NCBI GenBank assembly: GCA_029962745.1 | Contig: CM057165.1 | Coordinates: 6,782,978 to 6,846,977 of the forward strand | DNA: 64,000 bases | From: Echinometra lucunter | Lineage: Eukaryota; Echinodermata; Echinoidea; Camarodonta; Echinometridae | Reading direction: 5' to 3' | Shown: positions 12,457 to 24,229 of the stretch, piece after piece | Numbering within the stretch: the stretch's first letter is position 1 | Layout: every line of letters starts with the position of its first letter | Notes under the pieces: generated by a model | What the model was told of the DNA's origin: nothing | Database searches by the model: none | The model's input: only the letters and a program-made list of their open reading frames with translations | Made by a program: the position numbers and the translations under genes

Positions 12457-15400
12457 ATGGCATTCTACTGGTCTGACTTGACAAGCAAATGGTTGGTGGC
12501 CATGCTCTCTTTGGTTATCTTTTATCATACGAGTCAAAAGGCAGCCTTTTTCATCAAGTATTACTTCTATTTGGTCAGCTTCTCTTTCGTTGCAATCCTG
12601 ACAGTTCCACTGATGCTAATAAATCCAGGAAACCCGAGAAATATAAGGTGAGTCCTTTCGGCGGATCAAGCGAGGGGTCCCCCACGCTGAATGATGCAGA
12701 GAAATGATGGGAAATAAGATATTACATGTACAAAACATGGAATATTTAAACTGGGGTCTGCTCATGAGACTGAAAGCCCACGAGGCCGAACGCTTGCAAG
12801 CCCGCATTTACAAACACAACCGAACTTAAATAAGATCCCCCCTTATTTGATTTCCTTTCTATTCCATGTAAATTTAGGTCAATGCAAACATGCCTCCCCA
12901 CTGAAAAAAAAAATCATCTGCTATAGGTACCGTAATGGCATAATTTGTAAACTCTTCTGAATGAAAACTGTGTTTCTCCAATAGCTGGTTCATTATTTTT
13001 GTATACAACATTCAAAACGATCAGAGTGTAAAGCGTTTGATTAAGTCAGACCATCTCCACTTACATTAGTTTTTAAAAAAAATAACAATAATAAATTGAG
13101 GTTTTGCAAACGTTCCTAGAAAGGTCTGCCGAGTTTCTTTACAAGTTGATTCCTCAAATCATAAGAGATGAGAGATAAACATGAATACAACCGTACAGCG
13201 TACTGGTATCTTAGCCACTGAAGGTAAGAAAATATCTATGTGTTAGAAATCTTGTTCTGTGGCGACTAAAGGACAGAGGGACAATCCTAAAATGTATCCT
13301 ACATAAATTCATCTCTCATAGGAAAAGCGCGGACATCAAACGCAACGCTTCACCTATTCCTGACAAATTTTCAATCTAAATGCCACTCAGATCCTGCATG
13401 TTGATTGTGTCGTCCAACTAGAAGTTACTGTTATTATATGTCTACCCACAGAGCGAATCCATTGACTTATAATTCACACAACATTCCTATTTGCAAATCT
13501 AGAATCCCAGGCTTCTTCTCACGTTGGTTTCAAGCACCTCTGAACGGGATTCGAACCAAGGTCCTACAGGGAAGTCAGTACCCAGACGACGAGTCATTCG
13601 TCATAGTATGCAATCATCAAAGTGCATTAGACAGCCTTGGTAATACTACGTCACCCCTCTGATTAATTTTACTTTTCTTCCTCCCACTGGGGTAGTGATG
13701 AGGGGGGGGGGGGGGCTTGGGGCAGTTTCCCTCCCCCCCCCCCCCCCCTCCAATAAAATTAAAACGTGGGTTATTTCTAAATTAATACCAGAGATTAACA
13801 AATCTTACTAAAATGGCATGATTTTATGGTGTTTTTTTTTTCCTTACTGTATCTTCCTTAAAAAACAATTGCCCATTATGCCACCCGGTGGTGATGTGAA
13901 GGGGGGTTGCTCATTTGCTCTTACTCTCATTATTTTATAAGTCTTAAATTTCCTTCTTTCATTTCCTTCACATGACGGAGAACATGCTGCTGAGTAGTAG
14001 ATCAGTGGTCTCATGACCAGAGGGTGGTGGAGGGGGGGGGGGGGGGGGGGTAGATCCCGGGTTTTAAATCATGCAAACCGATGCGCTAGCTAACTAGTGC
14101 CCTTTTCAAGACAATAGGGCATCAATCCTTACTTTCCTAGGATGGTGGGTGCTTACCTATGGGAATATCATTGCATTATTGGCAATATGGTAGAACAATT
14201 TAATGGCTAACTTTTTATATTTATAACTGAATGACTACTCAAATTGTGGGGAAAGAAAAAAAAAGTGAATTTGATGCACGATAACTGTGAGTACAAGAAT
14301 TTTGTACGAGTTGTTCAATAAGAACAATAATGATGACTACCATCATGAGGTGAATCTCATCAGACACAAGGCAGTATATAGGCTACTACATGTATTACCA
14401 AACTAGAATAGTTGCGCTTTACTTATCTTTAATTTGTGAAAGAAATGGTACCCTGTTCTTGTTCTTCAGCTATGATGGAAGTCTTTCCTGATAACTGCGC
14501 AATAACCGTCAAGAAATCCTTACACTACGCAAGCCCGTTTGGTTTGGCAGCTGTGCTCACCGGCGCCATTTTCGTGGACAAAGGAAAAAATATGGACGTG
14601 TTACAGAAAGTGGTGGATGCTATTCACAAGAAGAAGGTGCATTGAATATGAATTTTTAGAAGATTTCACGAAGTCAGACAATATTTGCATCTCTCCCCAC
14701 CCGCCACCCCCCCCCCCCCCCCCCCCTACCCCCCAAAAAATGATACTGGAAGTGAGCTCTAAAGGCGAATCAATGCTTTTCTGGTTCAACAGATGACGAG
14801 ATGCTCATTCAGAATATCAATTCACGGGAAATTAGAGGGATCGATTGGCACAGGCACAATGTTCTCTGTCAGACAATATTTGCATCTCTCTCCACCCCCC
14901 CCCCCCCAAAAAAAAATGACACTGGTAGTGAGCTCTAAAGGCGAATCAATGCTCTTCTAGTTCAACAGATGACGAGATGCTCATTCAGAATATCAATTCA
15001 CGGGAAATTAGAGGGATCGATTGGCACAGGCACAATGTTCTCTGTCAGACAATATTTGCATCTCTCCCCACCCCCCCCCCCCACCCCCACAAAAAAATGA
15101 CACTGGTAGTGAGCTTTAAAGGCGAATCAATGCTCTTCTAGTTCAACAGATGACGAGATGCTCATTCAGAATATTGCAAGGGACGCTCTAATACACTAAT
15201 TATGGGATTTAACAAGCAAAATAAAGATAGGGCACCTTGCTACCCAACCACGAATAAGAGCATGGCCGTACGCAGCGGGGGGGGGGGGGGGGGCAGAAAT
15301 TTGAAAACTTACATTTTTTACTGAAATTTTCACAAAATCCATGAAAAGTGTGCACCAAATCCTTCAATTTCACTTTTAAAAATGCAAAAGCGCCCTCGTG

Positions 15401-17066
15401 ACCAGCTCAGTCGCTTCGCTCCCTCGCTTTTGAGCTTCTTCGTAAATTTTTATGTGTCTTGCCCCCCCCCCCTGAAAAAAAATTCTGCATATGGCCCTGA
15501 GTTAGAGGGGTTTTTTGTTGGGGGAGGGGGGCAGCAGCCCCTAAGCCTCTTCCTCATATAACATACAGTTCCGGACAATATATGTTGCTTTTCTGTATTT
15601 GCCATGTATCCATATAGTGCCGAGTGTGGTTCTTTCCTGAGGGTACCAGGAAACTATCATCAGAGAAGGAAACAGAAGAACTGCTGCTTCCATTCAAGAA
15701 GGGGGCTTTCAACATTGCCGTCCTTGCTCAGGTATGTCATGAATGAGAACTATAATAATGATAATAATAACGTCTTATTTACCCAGGGTAGCCACTTCAG
15801 TTTTATCAACTGCTCTTCCAGCGGGCCCTGCATAGCATAATATGTTACCCTTCTCCATTTTTGTATGCCGAGCGCCTGGCTAGAAGGCAGAAGGTCCCAT
15901 TTTTAAACTTAAAGTCTTTGGTATGACTCGACCAGGGATTGAACCCACGACCTCCTGTTCATCAGGCGGACGCTCTATCCATTGAGCCAACGTGCTACAC
16001 TGTACATAAAACACTTCTCCCTTTCATTCAGAGCAAAATTATCATGTCAATCCTATGAATAAACTATCAGCCTCAGGTAGCCTTGCTCGAGCCAGGGATA
16101 GCGCATCTTGATCAATGATTATGATGATGATGATCTTACTATTGTAAGTAAAGAAACTCCCAAGAACTATTCCTGCTAATTCATGCTTCTTTAATGAACA
16201 TCCCTTTGGCCGAGTAAAGTTTTAAATAAACAGAGTTCATGTACTCTGTGTAGTTGCCATTTATCTAATAGCCGAATATCATTTCCAATTTAACATGCTT
16301 TCATGAGGTTTTTTTTTTTAAATGCAGAATATGTAATCACTTATTTTTTTAAAATAATTTTCTTTGTCTGATAGATTCCAGTGGTTCCTGTGGTATTTTC
16401 CTCTCAAGAAAAGTTCTTTAACTATTCAGAGAAATTATTTAAGCCAGGTACAGATTATGAATAATCTTCTTTTTGTATGATTTCCTAATATAGTACCAAT
16501 TTTAAGTAATCACATGAAACAAATCTTGTCCCACAAACACATAAACAAGTAAGAAAGTAGACAGTAAACAAAGAATGGTATTTTTAAAGAAAACCATGGA
16601 TGTTTCATGCTACCTCTCTTTGTCTGTTAAAAATTCACAGATAAATAAAGTAAAGAAAACGGAAATTTAGAGTACAATTGACATTTTTTTCTTCAAACAG
16701 TCAACAATGACCTCTATACAAAATTCAACAAGACAAGACAGTAAACTTTGTGAATTAGCAAATATAGGGAGTCATCAGATAAGACAAAAATGATTAGTGA
16801 AATAATACAGTGAAATAATACCAAAATAATACTGAAAACAATACATTCCTTCAAGGCGATTGATTGGAAAGGAAAATCTATGCAGATCCATACTTTTAAT
16901 TTATCTTTCTCTCACACAATTTCCCTTCATTTTTTTTTCAGGGAGGATTGTTGCCAGCATCATGCCTCCAATCTCCACCATGAATCTCACATTAGAAGAT
17001 GTGCCTCAACTCACTGAGAGAGTAAGAACAGTGATGATCGAAGAATTCACCAGAATTTCAGAATGA
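12457..17066 (+). CDS. 1-acyl-sn-glycerol-3-phosphate acyltransferase, tandem copy 2 (AGPAT1/2-like)
   Basis: Paralogue of the gene at 1828-9581, with the same predicted reaction and ER membrane location. Exons are 12457-12647, 13503-13639, 14470-14636, 15618-15731, 16375-16447 and 16942-17066, joining in frame to 268 aa. Intron phases equal those of copy 1 (2, 1, 0, 0, 1), and exons 4 and 5 are also equal in length (114 and 73 nt). The ATG at 12457 has a good context (CACCATGG). Hydrophobic segments cover about residues 11-23 and 36-55. Motifs are NHQSALD (101-107), GAIFVDK (141-147), FPEGTR (171-176) and VPVV (205-208). In motif II the usual Arg is Lys, which could alter substrate handling. 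The donor after exon 3 (GTGCAT) is weak, and intron 3 is full of poly-C repeats. The frame is intact, so this is called a gene and not a pseudogene. Confidence 0.9.
14673..15175. repeat. Threefold tandem repeat with poly-C tracts in intron 3 of AGPAT copy 2
   Basis: Three units begin with GTCAGACAATATTTGCATCT at 14673, 14868 and 15044 (periods 195 and 176 bp). Each contains a poly-C tract of different length followed by poly-A, then the shared block GTGAGCTCTAAAGGCGAATC (third unit: GAGCTTTAAAGG). The third unit is truncated. Unit-length differences come partly from the C tracts. Confidence 0.85.
15255..15500. repeat. Repeat fragment with poly-G and poly-C ends in intron 3 of AGPAT copy 2
   Basis: Begins with a long G run after GTACGCAGC and ends with a C run before GAAAAAAAATTCTGCATATGG. 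It includes the phrase TCGCTTCGCTCCCTCGC. Similar GCTTCGCTCGCTCG phrases recur at 26415-26600, so this is probably a decayed member of the same dispersed family. No coding capacity was seen. Confidence 0.5.
15751..16000 (-). mobile_element. tRNA-derived SINE in intron 4 of AGPAT copy 2
   Basis: On the minus strand the 5' end looks like a tRNA: an A-box-like TGGCTCAATGGATAGAGC and a B-box-like GGGTTCAATCCC at tRNA spacing. A non-tRNA body follows, and the element ends in ATT triplets at 15751-15770. This is SINE architecture: Pol III promoter head, body, simple-repeat tail. The anticodon arm does not fold well, so it is not a functional tRNA gene. The tail lies only about 20 bp from the donor site of exon 4. 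Confidence 0.75.
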
Positions 17067-18590
17067 CAAGTTTAGGTTTTGCTACAGTTCAAGATTATGT
17101 GTTTTTTTTCCGATGAGACATCAGAGACAAAATAAGAATAATGCTAATGATAAATAATAATGACATAGAATAAGTACCCTCTGGCTCATTTAGGCCATAG
17201 TAGCCAATTTATGTGTTTATTAGCATAATGATGTTTGAAACATACATGTAGTCCAATAGCTTTCTGGTGATTAGTAGATTCCTTTTAGGCCTTTGTGATA
17301 CAAGTACATGTATGTGGTAGTTGCACATCATATTAATTTAATTCCCAATCAAAAAGTGGGAAGAAAGATGACATATTCAAGCAAGAAAGTTCCCCCTTCT
17401 TTCTCTCTCTCTCTCTCTCTCTCTATCTATATCTTGTTCTGCATATCTCAGTCATGATTGTACTCCCTGAAACTTTGGTGCCTGATTAACTGCTGCATCC
17501 TATGAAGCTTCAAAACAATAATTTTCTTTTCAGGAATTTAAGCACAAATAGAATTAAAACAGTGATACAGGTACAAACATGATAAGGTTGGAAAATAATG
17601 ATAGCAACAAACTATCATCCTACCGTTAAAGGTCTGTTGATCCTACCAGGTGGTGGCATGATGGAAGTGCAGGTCGATTTCACTCTGGATTCAACTTCAA
17701 AGTGGAAAGAAAAGAGAAGCAGATTACCAGTAAAATACATAATTCATTTATAACCTTTTGTCATTTTTGTTCCCTGTTATGTTAAGACATTTACTAGTTT
17801 GAAGGAAAAAATTGAAGAAAAACTGAAGTTGAAACAAAAAAAGAAATCACGTAAGAAATTTGTTAAACAAGACAATGCATAAAACTTTAAATCACTTTCA
17901 TTTTTTTTTCTTTAATTTGAAATTTTTAAAGGTTTCTAGAGAACTTCTTGCATGAAAATATCATTCTGAAAGTCTCATTACTTGATTATCAATTAGATAA
18001 GTATTAATGCATAAAATTTTCATGAATTATAAAATTTGATAAAAATCAAAATTTATATGAAATAATGATGGATGTGTACACAATTTATAATGTTAAGTGC
18101 ATAATTTTGTTGCAAAATTTTGCTTTATGTTGCTAAATCTTAGGGTGCCCATCATGCCTCCCCGCTCCCCCACCCCCTCATCAAAATCTCCTTCACTGTA
18201 ACCAGTTGATTTATAAATAGTAATAAATGGAAATGAAGAAAAGAAGAGAGGAGTCTATTTGAAGTTGATTTTATTTGTATTACTGATTCTATGGAATTTT
18301 TTATTTCATCCGGCTTCATGATATCAAGATTACTTCTCAGAATTTTGCATAACTTTGATAATAATGAACTATTTTCATGATTTGAAAAAGTAATCTAAAA
18401 GCCAACGAATTGAAGTACTTTGACAATGTTTGTCTATTCGCACGCATTCTCCATGTTTTTCTCTGTTGCTGTATATGTGCTACCTTTGTTTCTTATATTT
18501 ATGCATTTTTCTTGATTTATACCAGTGGAAACCAAATTTCTTTGTAATTATGTTGTGAAGACGAAATGAAATATCTTGTATCTTGTATAT
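17067..18590. other. Non-coding sequence downstream of AGPAT copy 2
   Basis: Contains the 3' UTR of copy 2 and AT-rich sequence. A (CT)n microsatellite lies at about 17400-17424. No exon or bounded element was recognised. Confidence 0.5.
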
Positions 18591-18593
18591 AAC

Positions 18594-18630
18594 AACAACA
18601 ATAATAATGATTTTGATAATAATAACAATG

Positions 18631-18687
<57 letters not shown>

Positions 18688-18722
18688 TTCATAACAATAA
18701 TAATGATAATGATAAAAATAAT
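18594..18722. repeat. (AAT)n microsatellite
   Basis: Runs of AAT/AAC/GAT triplets with a pure AAT core at about 18630-18687. The poly-Asn and poly-Ile frames across it are artefacts of the repeat. Confidence 0.95.
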
Positions 18723-19070
18723 ATTAATAGAATTGTATGGTGCCAAATCAACATGATAATCAATATGCTCGAGGTACAACTTGAGCAACATGAATTTACA
18801 TCTAGATTATGACATCAACATACCAAATTAAACAGATACTTTTTGAGATTATTTCTGAACACTTCAACTGAACTACTACGTCTCATAACTCAGAAGAGAA
18901 TACTCGTCATCAAAGGCCCAGCATGAGCAAAGCTGCAAAGGCTTGCTCCCCACTTTGTATTGAGCTTATAGGAATAACAAGCAAACCAGAATTTTTAGAC
19001 TGTAGCAATCTAGAGGGAATGTAGTCTCATATGAGGAGCAGAGCCATGTATCAGATACAGACTCATAGAT

Positions 19071-19838
19071 TTTTTATGCCTCCACCCACCGTAGGTGGTT
19101 GCCGGAGGCATTATGTTTTCGGGTCGTCCGTCCGTCTGTCCGTCCGTCCCGTTTTCGTTCTCGCGATAACTTAAGAACCGTTTGACAGATCAACTTCAAA
19201 CTTGGCTCGTGTATGCATATGGGAGGGACAATGATCTGATTAGATTTTGGAGTCTCAAGGTCCAAGGTCAAGGTCATAGAGGTAATAATACACATAAAAA
19301 TGGCTCGTTCTCGCGATAACTTAAGAACCATTTGACAGATTGGCTTCAAACTTGGCTCATGTATGCACATGGAAGGGACAATGATCTGATTAGATTTTGG
19401 GGTCACAAAGTCAAAGGTCAAAGGTCATAGAGGTCATTATGTACATAGAAATGGTTCGTTTTCACCATAACTCAACAACCATTTGACCGATCAACCTCAA
19501 ACTTAGCACTTGTATGCATATGGGAGAGACAATGATCTGATCAGATTTGGGGGTCTCAAGGTCAAAGATCAAGGTCATAGAGGTATTAATACACATAAAA
19601 ATGGTTCGTTCTTGCAATAACTTAAGAACCATTTGACAGATTGGCTTCAAACTTGGCTCATGTATGCATATGGGAGAGACAGTGATCTGATTAGATTTGA
19701 GGGTCACAAGGTCAAAGGTCAAGGTCAAAGATGTCATTGTATAAATGAAAATAAATCAACATGAAGTGCCATTTATTTCTGACTTGGTTATGGAGGAGGC
19801 ATAAAGTTCGACCACGCGTGGTCGAAGATTCATCTAGT
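19071..19838 (+). mobile_element. Pearl/HINE-like element with four core repeats
   Basis: Begins TTTTTATGCCTCCACCCACC, where the GCCTCC and GGAGGC halves form a terminal hairpin, followed by (CCGT)n at about 19128-19148. Next come four tandem units of about 150 bp (starting near 19156, 19305, 19453 and 19606) that share AACTTAAGAACC-type starts and GGTCAAGGTCATAGAGGT-type ends. The 3' end has the perfect palindrome TTCGACCACGCGTGGTCGAA (19808-19827) and then CTAG followed by T. A (CCGT/ACGG)n tract, a tandem core of about 150 bp and a 3' hairpin ahead of CTAG are traits of pearl/HINE elements, non-autonomous relatives of Helitrons/Helentrons. No transposase is present. A second copy lies inverted at 49021-49485. 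Confidence 0.7.
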
Positions 19839-20053
19839 TTAAATTTTTATTTCATTTACATGTATCAATAAATCAATAAACAAACAAACAAACAAACAAA
19901 TTCAGAAAACGAGACAAGTACAGAATGAAAATGAAAACAGAGATCAGCAAAGAAGCAGAGCTCGTGAAACCACTGGTCCCTGGTTAAAGTACATGTACAT
20001 CGCAAATCTAGCAGTATTGAATTAAGTATGTCTGCATAAAACTAAGCAGAAAT

Positions 20054-21571
20054 GGGCAATTCCATGATTAGTAACGTTACATTTAAGCAAATTTTCACAC
20101 CTTTTGATAGAGCAAAATAAATTCAAGTCTTAATCTTGAAACGACATATTCTCCCATACAGTGTTCTCCCCAGAAAAAATTCCACACATGTCGGCACATG
20201 TATGTCAAGGACATGTGCTGCCACTCCTGAGGATGAGGGCGGGTGGGGGGATTCCCCCTCCCGCGCGAATCGCGGGATATGGGAGCGTGACCCAAAGCGG
20301 AGACTTATAGTGGAGATACTTGGAGCTCTGAAGCCCTATATCAGTAAATACAACTTACAAGATATGGGAGAGTGGAAATTAAATAAGCCTGTGCATTCAC
20401 AAGTATTTTTCTACCCATGTACACTTTTACCCATATGGATGGATACATGTGATACCTGTTCAGAATTTGTCAGCAATCTGGTCACTGACTACATCAAGTG
20501 ACCACATCACATTCTCTCCCCCTCTCACTCTCTCTTCCCCTCTCAGTATCTTCCCCTCTCTCTCTTTCTCTTCTCTGTATGACCATGAGGGAAAATCCTA
20601 CTCATAAAATTTTACAGCTTCTTTCAGCCTTCAACCTATTACCAACTACACTGTAACTAATGGGGAGTACACTGGTCTGTCCCTGGAAACTTCACAGGCT
20701 TACAGTAGTTGAAATATATTGTCAAAATTAAAAAAAAAAAATCTCTGGCATTTTTTATTACTGTTAGGAATGTATACTCAATTTCTTTTTTTACCCTTGT
20801 CGCCACGCATGTCGGGGCAATTTCACACATGGTTCTACTTGGTCTGAAATCCTGCACACATGGTATTTGAACCATGGGTATTATGTACTGCGGAGAACAA
20901 TGCTCCCATACAAGGTCTACAATACATGAAAAAATAAAAAGCAACTGGACAATGCTGGAGCTGTAATGAGAACTTTTGACCATGGTTAGTAACTTTACAA
21001 AAAAAGGACACAAAAAATTAAGCAGTGCTTTGAAAAAAAATCCCTCCTTACTGTGTTGTATCTCAGACTTAGAGCCATATCAGTTTCACTTCTGATATGA
21101 TGACAAATGTTTATCCACAAATATTTGAAAGTTTTCCTCTCTGTTTTTTCAACTAGACTCCAAAATCTTGGCTAGCCACGTTACGATTAGTCATGTTACA
21201 GTTTGTCCCGCACTACATATTTAAGATTTTTATACCTTTTCAGCAACTAAATTTTGAATATTTTCTTTTAATTTGGTGTGACACAAAAGTGACAATGTGC
21301 TTCAGATTATCCAAATGAAAAATTTACAAAGGAAGCGATAGTTTTCTGTCCAAGTCTAAAAAACTGTGTGTAGTCTCATATATCTATGTTTTTGTTTGGT
21401 TCGGATTTTGCTATAAGGAGACATTTGGAACAAATCTTTTTTTTTTGGTGAGTATGAAACCCCTTTTCATTTAAAATTTCTGTATGAATCTTAACCCCCC
21501 AAATTAACCTGAATTTGAGAAAGAGCAAAAATAAAGTTTGGGGCGATGTCCACTTAATCATGGAATTGCCC
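20054..21571. mobile_element. 1.5-kb element with 17-bp perfect terminal inverted repeats
   Basis: The left end GGGCAATTCCATGATTA is the exact reverse complement of the right end TAATCATGGAATTGCCC. AAAT is found directly outside both ends, a possible 4-bp target duplication. Inside, imperfect inverted stretches recur (ATGTCGG and ACATGTGTG-type phrases near 20190 and 20810-20870; ACGTTACGATTAG-like phrases near 20075 and 21178). No transposase frame was recognised, so it looks like a non-autonomous DNA transposon. Confidence 0.7.
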
Positions 21572-21857
21572 AAATGCATTTGCCATTAAACAGATACAAA
21601 ATATGACAAAATACAGATACACTTTGAACAAAAATAAAAGGAAATACAATAAGCAGAAAAACAGGACATGAAAAAAGTGATACAAATCATGAGAAAAAAG
21701 AAAAAAAATATACTCTTTGGCTTTGTCTTTATAAGCAATTACGGAAACAATCAATGTTTTATCTTAGAAGAACAAACACATTGTGTGATATCATTAGGTT
21801 TTAAGCCATAAAGAATTAAACGGAAGACGTAAGGAAAGGAACGGTCAACAGTGTGAC

Positions 21858-22185
21858 TTAAAGACGCTAGGTCGTGGGCTTTCATGGGGAATGGATCATA
21901 ATTTGCTGACACCATACTTTGTGAAAAATACCTGTAATAGAGCTACATTTCTGGAGCACAGCAAAAACAAGCTGTCCCACCACAAACATTCTTCGGCCTG
22001 CTTCGGGCATTCTCGGGCCAGGGAAATTGAGATAATGACTTTGTCATATGGGGAAAGGGTGAAGATACAGAGCATTACATAAGGTCTGTCGGTCATAAAA
22101 CTCACAGTGATGGACAACACCTGTGACTGGGTAAGCACCCATGGTGTCAAATTCCCCATGAAAGCCCACGACCTAGCATCTTTAA
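21858..22185. mobile_element. TTAA-flanked MITE
   Basis: Begins TTAAAGACGCTAGGTCGTGG and ends with the inverted CCACGACCTAGCATCTTTAA. The inverted repeats extend about 31 bp, with one mismatch near the tip. TTAA at both ends suggests a piggyBac-type target, but the termini lack a recognised piggyBac consensus, so the superfamily is only suggested. Confidence 0.75.
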
Positions 22186-22284
22186 AGGAAGGACAGGACA
22201 TGGAGAGGAGAGGGGTAAGGGGTAGCCTTAGGTGCCGAGATCTGGAAGATTTTCCTTGATTTAAAGGTTCTATCAAACTAAAGG

Positions 22285-22500
22285 ACTGTAAAACGGTGGA
22301 TCATTTCAAGGCCAGTCTGAAAACTTATCTAATGGCCAAGCTTAACTAATGATATCCTTTTCACCATATATCTGTATATGTAATGTAACCGTAATTTGTA
22401 ACTAAGTTTAGTTTATATGTAGTTCATTGCAAGCACCTTGGGCACCCTCTGGGTGGATATGTTTGCGCATTATGTCTTTACTACTAGAGAACAAAAATGT
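22285..22500 (+). mobile_element. 3' end of a LINE (reverse transcriptase C-terminus and tail)
   Basis: The frame DHFKASLKTYLMAKLN* (about 22299-22349) matches the end typical of metazoan LINE reverse transcriptase ORFs (FKxxLKTYL). It is followed by a T/G-rich 3' tail. The upstream part of the ORF is missing, so this is a 5'-truncated dead copy. Confidence 0.55.
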
Positions 22501-23940
22501 TTTGTTTGTAATGGATGAATGTTCAAACTTGAACAGAATCATACATTACAGTGTCTTAACCTGGCATTGAGGGATCAACGTACATGACGTAGATCTAGAG
22601 TTCAAAAAGCTAAGTTTTCAGTTTGCATTTAAATGTACAAAAAATTTTACTGCCTTGTATGTCTTTGGGGAGGGAATTCAAAATTTTGGGGGCAATAAAT
22701 ATAAAACTTAAAAGTAGATCTAGTTTGTGTCACTGCAGTACAGGTTCTTGGTAAGTGATATAAACACAAAACAAAAAATAAGTTCCCCTAAAACATGTGT
22801 AATTTTCAATCAAGAACCTCTGAATAAATCTCAATACAGAGCAATGTAGCTATACTTCTCAGCTACATTTCATGTAAAATTCAGGGCAAATCCTTTAGTC
22901 ACACATCAGGGAAGATTTCCCAAATACAAAATGGTCACTTTTTAAAGTTTACAACCCCACAAGCCTTATGACCATGATGACTAACATGACTAGATTCTAA
23001 CTGTTAATGACTAGATCTACATGTAAGTTAACGTTTACGTAGACCTACAAGTTTCACATTTTCAGCGTTAGAATACATGCAACATAAATTGTATGTGCTT
23101 TCCAACATATCAAATGACCTGTGCGCCAAATTTCACGGCTCAGTGAGCACAAGGAGAAAATTGCAAATAACTGCAGTTTTGACATCTAGTTTCGTAATGC
23201 ACATTTCACAAGCATGTAACAAACACCAATACCATGATGTGGGACTGAACACATTTTCTGAACAACGTCACTTGTGAAATTCGAATGTTTGGACGATAAA
23301 TTGACAATAATGAGAAAATATCGGGTGAAAGGTGTGATATTTCTGATTACCTCAATTGTGGAGATGCTAGACAAACAACGAAAGGTGATTTTTCTGATTC
23401 TTAAACTTTGACCCTCGCACGCACACCATAAATTTGTTATGGAATGCCATGCGAAACATTAACATCGAGAATTTCTCGAGCAGAAAATCGAGTTGAATTT
23501 CGGAAGCAACCCACGGTGCTGCTCATCATGATTGGAACCCCTCGTGTACACCTCCTCCTTGATGAGGAAGTCAACACGGCTCACGGCTCCAGCAAATTCC
23601 CCGAACTCCCTATAGATTTAAGCCAAAAATTTATTAAAGTTGAGAAATTGAAAGGAAATGGAAAAAAAGGGAGGAAACGGAGATGATCCCCAAATCACTT
23701 TTTCTTACCTGACCCGTGCTCGACTTGAGGGTTACGCCTATCCTATGTTGCCTGAGAGTAATTTCATCTTTATTTCTTAGCTCTGTTTGTCCAATGGAAT
23801 CTCTTTTTCAGGACTTTTGCTGGATCATTGGTAAATTAGAGGGTACTGAGAACCGGACTGAGAAGCCATGAGAAGTGTAAAAGTCAGCCATAACATTCAA
23901 ACATACATAATATATGTAGGCCTCCCCCGCCCGGTGCCAG
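22501..23940. other. Unassigned non-coding stretch
   Basis: No recognised exon and no bounded repeat. A slightly more GC-rich, non-repetitive patch at about 23440-23690 has open frames on both strands (80 codons on +), but none resembles a known protein. Confidence 0.4.
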
Positions 23941-24229
23941 GTAAAAATGTCAGAGGTAAAAATGTCAGAGGAAAAAATGTCAGAGGAAAAAATGTCAGAG
24001 GTAAAAATGTCAGAGGTAAAAATGTCAGAGGTAAAAATGTCAGAGGAAAAAATGTCAGAGGTAAAAATGTCAGAGGTAAAAATGTCAGAGGTAAAAATGT
24101 CAGAGGAAAAAATGTCAGCGGTAAAAATGTCAGAGGTAAAAATGTCAGAGGTAAAAATGTCAGAGGAAAAAATGTCAGCGGTAAAAATGTCAGAGGTAAA
24201 AATGTCAGAGGTAAAAATGAATGTCAGAG
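23941..24229 (+). repeat. 15-bp tandem array (unit GTAAAAATGTCAGAG), copy A
   Basis: About 18 full units plus a partial one. Units differ mainly at the second base (GTAAAA or GAAAAA) and sometimes at the end (CAGCG). After the first few units the variants follow a four-unit rhythm, three T-type then one A-type, giving a 60-bp higher-order repeat. Because 15 is divisible by 3, two frames stay open (Met-Ser-Glu-Val-Lys and Gly-Lys-Asn-Val-Arg). No coding evidence was found. An inverted array of the same unit is at 26961-27291. Confidence 0.95.

Noticed and set aside
15920..16000. Functional tRNA gene on the minus strand
   Set aside because: A and B boxes are present, but the anticodon arm does not fold with a proper loop and a SINE body plus tail follows. 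Annotated as a SINE.
23444..23686. 80-codon + strand frame and overlapping minus frame in a GC-richer patch
   Set aside because: No recognisable family and no supporting splice partners. It could be a lone first exon, but this cannot be supported.
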